A stretch of 64,000 nucleotides of DNA from Prevotellaceae bacterium (lineage in GTDB: Bacteria; Bacteroidota; Bacteroidia; Bacteroidales; Paludibacteraceae): positions 1-64,000 of the forward strand of contig JAISVR010000032.1 of assembly GCA_031271465.1 (NCBI GenBank). The letters run 5' to 3'. Position 1 is the first letter of the stretch; each line of letters opens with the position of its first letter. Positions 33,490 to 42,033 of the stretch are shown here, piece by piece. A program made the translations under genes and the position numbers. The notes beneath the pieces are model-generated. The model was given only the letters and a program-made list of their open reading frames with translations. It made no database searches and was not told where the DNA came from.

Positions 33490-34788
33490 ATGGAAGAAGT
33501 AATGGATTTACTCGAATTTAACGCACCTGCCGAAGAAAGTTCTATTATAAAGGTTATAGGAGTAGGTGGTGGTGGCAGCAACGCCGTAAACCACATGTTT
33601 CGAGGAGGCATCAAAGATGTATCGTTTATTGTATGCAATACCGATAATCAGGCATTAAACCAATCGCCTGTGGAGCACAAAATACAGCTTGGACCTGAAA
33701 CCACGGGGGGACTCGGCGCAGGCAACAAACCCGAAGTAGCCCGTAGAGCTGCCGAAGAATCTATCGAAGAAATTCGCTCCGTGCTGACCAATAATACCAA
33801 AATGGTATTTATCACTGCCGGAATGGGCGGTGGCACAGGAACCGGAGCTGCTCCCGTGATTGCCAAGGTTGCCAAAGAATTAGCAATTCTTACCGTGGGT
33901 ATTATTACCATTCCATTCACTTTCGAAGGCAAGCGAAAAATAGCGCAGGCATTAGAAGGTTTGAAGAATATGAAAGACAATGTGGACGCTCTGCTGGTGA
34001 TAAACAACGAACGGCTGATTGATATTTACGGCGAAATGGAATACGACGAAGCCTTTGCTAAAGCCGATGATGTGCTCAAAGACGCTGCCAAAGGCATTGC
34101 CGAAATCATTACGATGCACGGACATATGAATGTCGATTTTGCCGATGTGGATACCATTTTGCGCGGCGGCGGCGTAGCCATCATGAATACCGGTTATGCT
34201 TCGGGCGAAAACCGCCTGCTCGGGGCAATTGACAATGCCTTGAAATCTCCGCTGCTACGCAATCGAGACATCAAGGGCGCACAAAAAGTGATGATGGTTT
34301 TTTATTGCCGCAAAGACAACAAGCCGATAAAAACAAGCGAAATACGCCAGATAAACGAATTTATGGAAAGCATCGGCGACGATGTGGAAGAAATGATTTG
34401 GGGTATCGGAAACGATAATTCGCTCGAAGAAGAAGTTAAAGTTACGCTCCTTGCCACAGGCTTTGGCGAGTTTGATGTGAGCGGCGACAACGATAGCATC
34501 GACCTCGAAATAGAAATTCCCGTTGCCGACAATGTTGTCGAAAAAATTACCGGTACGGAAACCGATACCACTCCCGAAACCGTTACCAATTTTCCCGCCG
34601 ATAACGAATATAACGAATACTATGGCGACACCAAAATTGAACAGCAAAAGCGTACCGAAAATTTTGCAAGCATGATGAGTCAAACCGACGACGAAAAAGT
34701 GGTGGAAGAACTCGAAAATCAGCCTGCCTACAAACGCCGGAGTTCCGAAGCTCCACAGCCTTACAGACCACGGAATACGAACGCATAG
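33490..34788 (+). CDS. ftsZ: Cell division protein FtsZ with atypical tail
   Basis: 432 residues. Tubulin-like GTPase of the division ring. Nucleotide-binding G-V-G-G-G-G-S-N-A-V at 25-34 and tubulin signature G-G-G-T-G-T-G-A near 113-120. The globular domain is intact to about residue 320. The C-terminal linker ends Y-K-R-R-S-S-E-A-P-Q-P-Y-R-P-R-N-T-N-A. The short conserved end (F-L-H-D-N-V-D type) that Bacteroidales FtsZ usually carries for binding FtsA and other partners is not present, and I see no frameshift that would restore it downstream. ATG at 33490. Confidence 0.95.
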   Translation: MEEVMDLLEFNAPAEESSIIKVIGVGGGGSNAVNHMFRGGIKDVSFIVCNTDNQALNQSPVEHKIQLGPETTGGLGAGNKPEVARRAAEESIEEIRSVLTNNTKMVFITAGMGGGTGTGAAPVIAKVAKELAILTVGIITIPFTFEGKRKIAQALEGLKNMKDNVDALLVINNERLIDIYGEMEYDEAFAKADDVLKDAAKGIAEIITMHGHMNVDFADVDTILRGGGVAIMNTGYASGENRLLGAIDNALKSPLLRNRDIKGAQKVMMVFYCRKDNKPIKTSEIRQINEFMESIGDDVEEMIWGIGNDNSLEEEVKVTLLATGFGEFDVSGDNDSIDLEIEIPVADNVVEKITGTETDTTPETVTNFPADNEYNEYYGDTKIEQQKRTENFASMMSQTDDEKVVEELENQPAYKRRSSEAPQPYRPRNTNA

Positions 34789-34845
34789 TTTGCGTTGTTT
34801 TCCTACTAAGAGAAACTATAAATTACAATCTGAAAACATTATTTT

Positions 34846-35142
34846 ATGAAACGAAGCATGGTCAAAAAATTACAGGCATTTTTCCCCGCTTACCCTGTCG
34901 AAAAAGCGTGGATTTTCGGCTCGTATGCGCGTGGTGAAGAAACCCGCAAAAGCGATGTAGATATTATGGTTCGATTTCAAGAAAATTCGAGGATTTCTTT
35001 ATTCGACCTTGTACGAATTATGAATAAATTACAGGAAATCTTACATAAAAAGGTAGATTTGGTAACAGAAGGCGGCATAATGAAATTTGCAAAAGAATCA
35101 ATCGACAACGATAAAATATTAGTCTATGAGAGAGCAGGTTAG
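34846..35142 (+). CDS. mntA: MntA-type nucleotidyltransferase antitoxin
   Basis: 98 residues of the minimal nucleotidyltransferase fold: G-S-Y-A-R-G-E-x5-S-D-V-D-I-M-V (25-41) supplies the GSx10DxD metal site. In type VII toxin-antitoxin pairs this enzyme AMPylates a tyrosine of the HEPN toxin and so silences it. It overlaps hepT by 17 bp (start of hepT at 35126), the usual arrangement. It sits directly after ftsZ, 57 bp from its stop. Confidence 0.85.
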   Translation: MKRSMVKKLQAFFPAYPVEKAWIFGSYARGEETRKSDVDIMVRFQENSRISLFDLVRIMNKLQEILHKKVDLVTEGGIMKFAKESIDNDKILVYERAG

Positions 35143-35479
35143 AAATAAAAGCCGATTGGAACATATTCTGGAATCAATCGACAATATATTTGAATTTACA
35201 AAAGATATGACTTTTGACGAATATGTTGCCGACAAGAAGGGCAAGTTTGCCGTTGTAAAAAATTTGGAAATTATCGGCGAAGCAGCCTATAAATTGACTA
35301 AAGAATTCAGAGAAAAATATCCGGAGATAGATTGGCAAGCTATTATCGGAATGCGTCATGTATTAGTTCATGGTTATTATCAAGTTGAAGACTCTATCGC
35401 CTGGGAAGTTATTCAAAAAGACATGCAACCGCTCAAAGAACAGATACAAGCTATATATAAAAAAGAAATTTGCCTTTAA
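35126..35479 (+). CDS. hepT: HepT-type HEPN toxin
   Basis: 117 residues, all-helical HEPN domain. The catalytic signature R-x4-H-x-Y is complete: R77, H82, Y84 (M-R-H-V-L-V-H-G-Y-Y). It is expected to cut tRNA or mRNA unless its tyrosine is AMPylated by the MntA partner encoded just before it. The pair is likely intact and functional. The target is unknown here. Confidence 0.85.
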   Translation: MREQVRNKSRLEHILESIDNIFEFTKDMTFDEYVADKKGKFAVVKNLEIIGEAAYKLTKEFREKYPEIDWQAIIGMRHVLVHGYYQVEDSIAWEVIQKDMQPLKEQIQAIYKKEICL

Positions 35480-35499
35480 AAATTCAATCATAACAATAG

Positions 35500-36414
35500 A
35501 TGAAATCCTCTTCCCCCAACATAAAAAGTAAACAAACCGCCCTGGTAGTTAAAGAGCCGATAGAATTGATGCCTTTTCTCGGCATTCATTTCAACGGAAA
35601 AAGCCGAACGGCACTCAAACTGATGCTTGCCCGCAAGCAAGTGTGCGTAAACAGCAAACCCGTAACACAATACAACTACCAACTCAACGCAGGCGACCGG
35701 GTAACGCTCAACACCGGCAAGGTTGCCTACGAACTGAAGCACCCCAAACTCAAAATCGTGCACGAAGACGATTACCTTATTGTGGTGGAAAAAGCCGAAG
35801 GATTGCTTGCCGTGGCTACCGACGAACGGAAGAACGAAATCACCGCTTTTTCTATCCTGAACAATTATTTGAAAAAGAAAGACCCTCGCAACCGCCTCTT
35901 TGTGGTGCACCGAATCGACCGCGAAACTTCGGGACTGATTATGTTTGCCAAAAGCCGCGAAGTGCAGCTTGCCTTGCAGGATAACTGGCACAACGCCGTT
36001 ACCGAGCGCGTATATGTTGCCGTAGTAGAAGGCGTACCCGAACGCAGCGAAGACACCATCGTATCGTATCTGCGCGAGAGCAAAGCTTACAAGATACACA
36101 GCAGCCACTCGGGCGACGACGGCAAGGAAGCCATAACCCATTACCGCATTACCCGCCGCACAAACGACTACGCCCTGCTGCGCGTGGAACTCGAAACGGG
36201 ACGCAAAAATCAAATCCGCGTACACATGCAGGAAATAGGGCACCCAATTATTGGCGATAAAAAATACGGAGCCCCCCCCTCTCCTATCGGACGCATGGGT
36301 TTGCATGCCCGCTCGCTGGCTTTTATCCACCCTGTAACACACGAAAACATGCGTTTCGAAACGCCCATTCCACGCAAATTCTCGGCTCTTTTTGTAGTAG
36401 AGAAAGAGAAATAA
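35500..36414 (+). CDS. RluA-family pseudouridine synthase
   Basis: 304 residues. An S4-like RNA-binding domain (about 25-80, L-M-L-A-R-K-Q-V-C-V-N) and the RluA catalytic domain with the aspartate in H-R-I-D-R-E-T-S-G-L near 138-147, plus G-R-K-N-Q-I-R-V-H-M near 232. It makes pseudouridine in rRNA or tRNA. Which site is modified (RluC/RluD type or tRNA) cannot be told by eye. ATG at 35500, 20 bp after hepT. May be read through from the toxin-antitoxin genes. Confidence 0.9.
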   Translation: MKSSSPNIKSKQTALVVKEPIELMPFLGIHFNGKSRTALKLMLARKQVCVNSKPVTQYNYQLNAGDRVTLNTGKVAYELKHPKLKIVHEDDYLIVVEKAEGLLAVATDERKNEITAFSILNNYLKKKDPRNRLFVVHRIDRETSGLIMFAKSREVQLALQDNWHNAVTERVYVAVVEGVPERSEDTIVSYLRESKAYKIHSSHSGDDGKEAITHYRITRRTNDYALLRVELETGRKNQIRVHMQEIGHPIIGDKKYGAPPSPIGRMGLHARSLAFIHPVTHENMRFETPIPRKFSALFVVEKEK

Positions 36415-36430
36415 ACGAAAACAAAGCGAT

Positions 36431-36438
36431 TATCTTTA
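36431..36438 (+). promoter_or_regulatory. -7-like box TATCTTTA for the first BspA gene
   Basis: One base from TAnnTTTG. The identical variant stands at the same distance before the second BspA-like gene (38931-38938). Confidence 0.5.
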
Positions 36439-36443
36439 CTGCT

Positions 36444-38555
36444 ATGAAAAAACTACTATTCGTATCACTTATATTGTTGTCAGGTATTTGTGCCCATGCC
36501 CAGACATGGAATATCGGCTCACCCAACGCTGCCGATGTAGTGGCTACGCTAAGTAACGATACACTGTATATTCGGGGAACGGGGGATATGCAAAACATTC
36601 CTTCTCCAAATCCATGGCAAAACAGCGGTATAACACACGCTGTAATAGAACCCGGAGTAACGAAAATCGGTAACGGAGCTTTTTTAAATTGCGCCGATCT
36701 TACTTCGGTTGATATAACCGAAGATGTAACAAGTATCGGCATCATGGCTTTTCAAGGCTGTTCTGCTCTTATGTCAATAGATATTCCCGAAAACATTGCA
36801 AGTATTGAACCGCAGACTTTTAATGGATGCAGCAGCCTTACATCCATTATCATTCCCGACAATGTAACAAGTATCGGTTCCAGTGCTATTAAAGGATGTA
36901 CTGCCCTTACTTCGATTGTCATTCCCGACAATGTAACAAGCATTGGTAACGATGCTTTTTCAGGTTGCAACAGCCTTGCATCCGTTATAATTCCCGAGAG
37001 TGTAATAAATATCGGCGGTAATGCTTTTCTTGATTGTTCTGCTCTTACTTCGATTGTTATTCCCGAAAATGTTACAAGTATCAAAGTGCAGACTTTTATG
37101 AGATGCAGCAGCCTTACATCCGTTACCATTCCCGACAATGTTACAACCGTCGAAGCCAACGCTTTTACCGGATGTTGGGGGCTTACTTCGATTACCATTC
37201 CTGAAAATATAAGCTTGGGCAACATGGTTTTTGCAAGTTGCAGCAGCCTTACATCGGTTGTTATCCCCGAGAATGTAACTATAGGCGAAGGTCTTTTTTA
37301 CGCATGCAGCAACCTTACATCCGTTACACTGCCCGAAGATGCAACAAGTATCCCCGAGCAGACCTTTATGCAATGCTACAACCTTGCATCCATTACCATT
37401 CCCGAAAATGTTACAACGATAGGTTCCTCTGCTTTCTCCGGTTGTCAGGCACTCACAACAATTGAAATACCCGAAAATGTTACAACTATCGGCAACTATG
37501 CTTTTACTAGTTGCTCCGGCATTGCATCCATTACCATTCCCCGAAGCGTAACAACCATCGGCGACTATATTATCGCCAATTGTATCAGTCTCAATGCCGT
37601 TATAAATCTCAACCCAATACCGCAGTCGGTTAACCCTCTCAGCTTATCACCGCCTCTCGGTAACATGACCCTTACCGTTCCATGCGGCTCACTGTCAGCC
37701 TATCAAAATGCCCCCGTCTGGCAAGATTTCGGCACCATCGTAGAAAACTGCCCCAAAACCGGCGTTACAAATGTCAAAGCAAACTTCTCATGCCCCGGAC
37801 AGGTAACGGTAAACTACGACTTAGGCACTACCGACCCTGTTGATGTTACCTTATATTACAGTCCCGACGGCGGTAAAACCTGGCTGCTTGCCCAAACCGT
37901 AAGCGGCGACCTTAGCGCCCAGGAAACAGGCGCAGGTAAAACCATCACTTGGGACAACCGTGCCGATAATGTAAAATGGGGAAAATTCAAACTCAAAGTG
38001 GAAGTGCCACAGCCGAAACCGAAATGTCCGGATGGCGTAGAAATTAATGATGTTTGCTGGGCAAAATATAATGTAAACGCACCGGGTACATTTACTCAAA
38101 ATCCCGAAGATGCGGGAATGTTTTATCAATGGAACAGGCAAGCAGGTTGGAGTGCAACCGACCCGCTTGTTTCTACCAATGGCAGCCTGTGGATTGTATC
38201 ATCTGATACCGGTACAACATGGGAAAGGACAAATGACCCATGCCCCACCGGTTTTCGCCTGCCAAGCGCAACGGAACTACAAAATTTATCAACAGTAAGC
38301 AATGCTTTTGTCATCAATTATAAAAACACAGGCGTAAACGGTCGCCTTTTTACTGACGGTGCTAATGAGCTTTTTCTTCCGGCAACAGACTATCGCGATT
38401 GTTTCGGTCAACTTCAAAACACTTTCTCATACCAAGGTCAGTATTGGGGTCAAGGTGCCAGCATATTGGAATTTAGAAGTGGTCCAACTTCAGTTAATTG
38501 GAATAATCTTCCTATCCTCTGTGCAGGACAATCCGTCCGTTGTGTAAAAGAATAG
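36444..38555 (+). CDS. BspA-like leucine-rich-repeat surface protein with FISUMP domain
   Basis: 703 residues with a signal peptide (cut near residue 19, A-H-A before Q). From about 70 to 390 there are some 14 LRR_5 units of about 23 residues (A-F-x-G-C-S-x-L-T-S-I and I-P-E-N-V-T), the BspA/TpLRR type used in adhesion. A beta-sandwich-like linker follows (D-V-T-L-Y-Y-S-P-D-G-G-K-T-W near 475), and then a C-terminal FISUMP domain (N-D-P-C-P-T-G-F-R-L-P-S near 600). No type IX sorting tail is seen. Likely exported. The ligand is unknown. A shorter paralogue follows at 38944. Confidence 0.88.
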   Translation: MKKLLFVSLILLSGICAHAQTWNIGSPNAADVVATLSNDTLYIRGTGDMQNIPSPNPWQNSGITHAVIEPGVTKIGNGAFLNCADLTSVDITEDVTSIGIMAFQGCSALMSIDIPENIASIEPQTFNGCSSLTSIIIPDNVTSIGSSAIKGCTALTSIVIPDNVTSIGNDAFSGCNSLASVIIPESVINIGGNAFLDCSALTSIVIPENVTSIKVQTFMRCSSLTSVTIPDNVTTVEANAFTGCWGLTSITIPENISLGNMVFASCSSLTSVVIPENVTIGEGLFYACSNLTSVTLPEDATSIPEQTFMQCYNLASITIPENVTTIGSSAFSGCQALTTIEIPENVTTIGNYAFTSCSGIASITIPRSVTTIGDYIIANCISLNAVINLNPIPQSVNPLSLSPPLGNMTLTVPCGSLSAYQNAPVWQDFGTIVENCPKTGVTNVKANFSCPGQVTVNYDLGTTDPVDVTLYYSPDGGKTWLLAQTVSGDLSAQETGAGKTITWDNRADNVKWGKFKLKVEVPQPKPKCPDGVEINDVCWAKYNVNAPGTFTQNPEDAGMFYQWNRQAGWSATDPLVSTNGSLWIVSSDTGTTWERTNDPCPTGFRLPSATELQNLSTVSNAFVINYKNTGVNGRLFTDGANELFLPATDYRDCFGQLQNTFSYQGQYWGQGASILEFRSGPTSVNWNNLPILCAGQSVRCVKE

Positions 38556-38943
38556 TCTTTAACTACGGTTGTTTCAAGATGAACAGAATCCACAAGATGC
38601 CATTCAATCTTGCTAATCTTATAAATCCTGTAAAAATCAAGGTTCAGAACAATGTAAGGTAAAACTCCCGTCATTGCGGGCTTGACCCGCAATCGCACAA
38701 CAACGATTAATTGCTTTACAGGCGATACCGCGTCGAGCGCGGCATGACGATGCCTTTTTTACAAACAGACAACCGATACAGGTAAGGATTGATTGTCGAT
38801 GCTGATAAGAAGAGGCTGTCTCTTATGGTAAGCAGAGATGACCTCATACGGTAAGGAGAGGCTTCCTCTTATGGTAAGCAGAGATGACCTCATACGGTAA
38901 GGAGAGGCTATCCATTCTAAAAAAAACAATTATCTTTACAGCC
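38556..38943. repeat. REP-C copy and 43-bp perfect direct repeat
   Basis: A REP-C element lies at 38669-38749. Two identical 43-bp units start at 38821 and 38867 (period 46, beginning TCTTATGGTAAGCAGAGATG), with a partial third start at about 38810. They end 34 bp before the ATG and 21 bp before the -7-like box at 38931. Confidence 0.85.
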
Positions 38944-40599
38944 ATGAAAAAAATACTATTATCCATTGCTCTACTGGCAAGCATTGCAGCCTGTGCTCAA
39001 ACATGGAATATCGGCTCACCCAACGCTGCCGATGTAGTGGCTACATTGAGTAATGATACGCTGTATGTGAGAGGGACCGGGCGAATGACGGGCTGGACTA
39101 CTTCTTCTCCAAGTGGTGGAACGCCAACAACACCTTGGTACGAAGATGGATATGCAACTCAAATCAAACATATTGTAATTGAAGATGGCGTTACAAGGAT
39201 AGGACAGATGGCTTTTCGGCAGTTGGAAGATTTGGTTTCGGTCAAAATTTCCAACAGTGTTACTGTAATTATGGCTTTTGCGTTCTCACATTGTTACAAT
39301 CTTGCAAGCCCAATTGTAATTCCTGATGGCATACAAATAATTGAGCCTACAACTTTTTACAAGTGTTATAACATACCTTCGGTAACTATCCCCGAAAGTG
39401 TTGAGTATATTTATCAACAAGCTTTTAGCGGTTGCAGCAGTTTGACCGAAATTATCATTCCGAGCAAAGTAAAATTGATTGAATTTCAAGCCTTTGGAAA
39501 TTGCACAGGTCTTCGTTCTGTTACTAATCTTAATCCTGTACCCCAAACGATTGTTAATACTACATTCGATGGTGTAAATTTAGCTGCTTGTACACTGACT
39601 GTTCCTTGTGGCTCATTGTCGGCTTATCAAGCGGCAGCATTTTGGCAAGACTTCGGTACAATAGAAGAATACTGTCCGCCCAAAGCCGGCGTTTCCAATG
39701 TCAACGCAAACTTCTCTTGCCCCGGGCAGGTAACGGTAAACTACGACTTAGGCACTACCGACCCTGTTGATGTTACCTTATATTACAGTCCCGACGGCGG
39801 TAAAACCTGGCTCATCGCCCAAACCGTAAGCGGCGACCTTAGCGCCCAGGAAACAGGTTCAGGCAAAACCATTGTTTGGAACAATCGCGCCGATAAAGTG
39901 CGCTGGGGGAAATTCAGGCTTAAAGTAGAAGTGCCACAGCCGAAACCGAAATGCGGTACTGTAAAATCTTCTTTACCTGTTGGGGAACTTACCTTCCTAT
40001 GTTACAACCTTGGTGCAGACCCCAATATGAGCATTGACGAACAAATGGCATATACAACTGCTAACGCCACAGACGCTACCGTTTACGGCGACCTCTACCA
40101 GTGGGGACGCCCCACCGACGGACACGAAAAACGCACAAGCGGAACGACCAATACCCTTTCAACAACCGATGTGCCGGGGCATCCATTTTTTATTACACCG
40201 TTTGGCAGCGATTGGCGCAGCCCTTCAAACAGTAGCCTGTGGGATACAAGCAAAACAGCAAACGACCCCTGCCCCCCCGGCTTCCGCGTACCCACAGGAA
40301 AAGAATTGGAAAGCATTGTTAATACAAATACTTGGGAATGGAACAATGTGGGAACAGCCGGTTATCGAATTTCGCCCGACGGTGGCAGTAACTTTACTTT
40401 ATTTCTCCCTGCTGCCGGCTATCGTTCCAACGCCGGTATACTCGGCACAGAAATTTCGGGGATGTATTGGAGTTCCGAAACAAATCCAACCGTACCTACG
40501 CTCAGTTTTTTTACATCACAACAACCACCTGTATCTCCATTTCCCGGTATTACAGAGCGCGAAATGGGCTATTCTGTCCGTTGCATAAAAGAATATTAA
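38944..40599 (+). CDS. Short BspA-like/FISUMP surface protein (paralogue)
   Basis: 551 residues from the ATG at 38944 (MKKILLSIALLASIAACAQ), which restores a signal peptide matching the upstream paralogue. Only about four LRR_5-like units remain (about 85-215). The linker beta module and the FISUMP end (N-D-P-C-P-P-G-F-R-V-P-T) are kept. Stretches of more than 40 bp near the start and more than 80 bp in the linker are identical to the first gene, so the two arose by recent duplication or exchange, with loss or gain of repeat units. Probably surface exposed. Confidence 0.85.
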   Translation: MKKILLSIALLASIAACAQTWNIGSPNAADVVATLSNDTLYVRGTGRMTGWTTSSPSGGTPTTPWYEDGYATQIKHIVIEDGVTRIGQMAFRQLEDLVSVKISNSVTVIMAFAFSHCYNLASPIVIPDGIQIIEPTTFYKCYNIPSVTIPESVEYIYQQAFSGCSSLTEIIIPSKVKLIEFQAFGNCTGLRSVTNLNPVPQTIVNTTFDGVNLAACTLTVPCGSLSAYQAAAFWQDFGTIEEYCPPKAGVSNVNANFSCPGQVTVNYDLGTTDPVDVTLYYSPDGGKTWLIAQTVSGDLSAQETGSGKTIVWNNRADKVRWGKFRLKVEVPQPKPKCGTVKSSLPVGELTFLCYNLGADPNMSIDEQMAYTTANATDATVYGDLYQWGRPTDGHEKRTSGTTNTLSTTDVPGHPFFITPFGSDWRSPSNSSLWDTSKTANDPCPPGFRVPTGKELESIVNTNTWEWNNVGTAGYRISPDGGSNFTLFLPAAGYRSNAGILGTEISGMYWSSETNPTVPTLSFFTSQQPPVSPFPGITEREMGYSVRCIKEY

Positions 40600-40611
40600 A
40601 CATAAAAAACC

Positions 40612-41223
40612 ATGAAAATAATTTGCATAGGCATGAATTACCGCGAGCATGCGCAGGAATTGAACAACCCGATTCCCAGCGAGCCGGTTGTGTTTATGAA
40701 ACCCGACTCTGCCTTGCTCAAAAACAATAAACCGTTTTATCTCCCCGACTTTTCGGAACAGATTGAATACGAAACCGAAGTGATTGTACAAATCGACCGC
40801 TTGGGCAAAAACATTGCCGAACGCTTTGCGCCGCGCTATTACAGCCGCATCGGCTTAGGTATTGATTTTACGGCGCGCGATTTACAGTACAAATTCCGTC
40901 CGCAAGGCTATCCGTGGGAAATCACCAAAGGATTCGACGGTTCGGCGGTAGTAAGCGAATTTTATCCCATCGAAAAATTCGGCGAACTGAATAAACTGAA
41001 CTTCCATCTCGATATCGACGGACAAACCGTGCAACGCGGCAATACCGCCGATATGATATTCAACATCAATCAAATAATCGCGTTTGTCAGCCGGTTTTTC
41101 ACCTTAAAAATAGGCGATATTATCTTCACCGGAACTCCCGTTGGCATTGGCAGAGTGGCAGAAAACAATCACTTGGAAGGCTATATCGAAAACGAAAAGC
41201 TGTTAGACTTCTTTGTACGATAA
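40612..41223 (+). CDS. Fumarylacetoacetate hydrolase family protein
   Basis: 203 residues of the FAH fold. The metal-binding set is visible as Y-E-T-E-V-I-V-Q-I (about 52-60) and G-I-D-F-T-A-R-D (83-90), and the family end I-F-T-G-T-P-V-G-I-G near 165. Members cleave or decarboxylate 2-oxo acids such as acylpyruvates or oxaloacetate. The short single-domain form is typical of bacterial acylpyruvase or oxaloacetate-decarboxylase types. The substrate is uncertain. It starts 12 bp after the second BspA-like gene. Confidence 0.88.
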   Translation: MKIICIGMNYREHAQELNNPIPSEPVVFMKPDSALLKNNKPFYLPDFSEQIEYETEVIVQIDRLGKNIAERFAPRYYSRIGLGIDFTARDLQYKFRPQGYPWEITKGFDGSAVVSEFYPIEKFGELNKLNFHLDIDGQTVQRGNTADMIFNINQIIAFVSRFFTLKIGDIIFTGTPVGIGRVAENNHLEGYIENEKLLDFFVR

Positions 41224-42033
41224 ACTTTTCAAACAACTATCACCGCCGTCATCAGCTCCTGCTGGTAGTGATTGTTAATTACAAGGAGGTACAACGAAGC
41301 AATCTTTACCCCCAACCCCCTGAAGGACAGAACTGTTAAGTTATTTTGTAATTTACTCATTGTCAGAAAATTAATATTTAGCTTCGCTGAACGCTGTTTC
41401 GGTGCTATGCACCTTCTTCTTACTTTATCGTAGATAAACTACTACAAATTTTACGGCACTCTGTGCCTTGTATTATGATTTCAGGTGCAGAGCACCGTAA
41501 AATTTGTAGCTTAAAAAAACATAAAAAACAACAAACCGTCATTGCGAGGAGGTACGACGAAGCAATCTCTAATACAGTTGCTATTCCAAGATTGCTTCGT
41601 TCCTCGCAATGACGCACTGCGTTTAGGTTCATCTCAAAATAACGGCAGCTAATGACAAGAAAGATAACAATAGAAAAAAAAAACAAACCGTCATTGCGAG
41701 GAGGGACGACGAAGCAATCTCTAATACAGTGCTATTCCAGGATTGCTTCGTTCCTCGCAATGACGGACTGCATTTAGGTTCGTCTCACAATAATGGCAGC
41801 TAATGACAAGAAAGATAACAATAGAAAAAACAACAAACCGTCATTGCGAGGAGGGACGACGAAGCAATCTCTAATACAGTGCTATTCTAAGATTGCTTCG
41901 TTCCTCGCAATGACGGGCTGCGTTTAGGTTCATCTCACAATAACGGATAGTGTTTGCTTTGCAAGAGTCAAGGAGATAATTCCGAAAAAAATTCGTACCT
42001 TTGTGTTCCGTAAAAAAAAAGAGGTTCCAAATT
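41224..42033. repeat. Tandem 150-bp repeats with REP-B cores, and porU promoter
   Basis: Three REP-B palindromes at 41537-41614, 41689-41765 and 41839-41915 sit in a tandem unit of about 150 bp that also carries TTTAGGTTCATCTCAcAATA and AATGACAAGAAAGATAACAA. A degenerate copy is at 41247-41310. A further inverted repeat (15-bp perfect stem, CTACAAATTTTACGG at 41442-41456 with 41495-41509) lies before them. The -7 box TACCTTTG for porU is at 41996-42003. No gene is seen. Confidence 0.85.
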
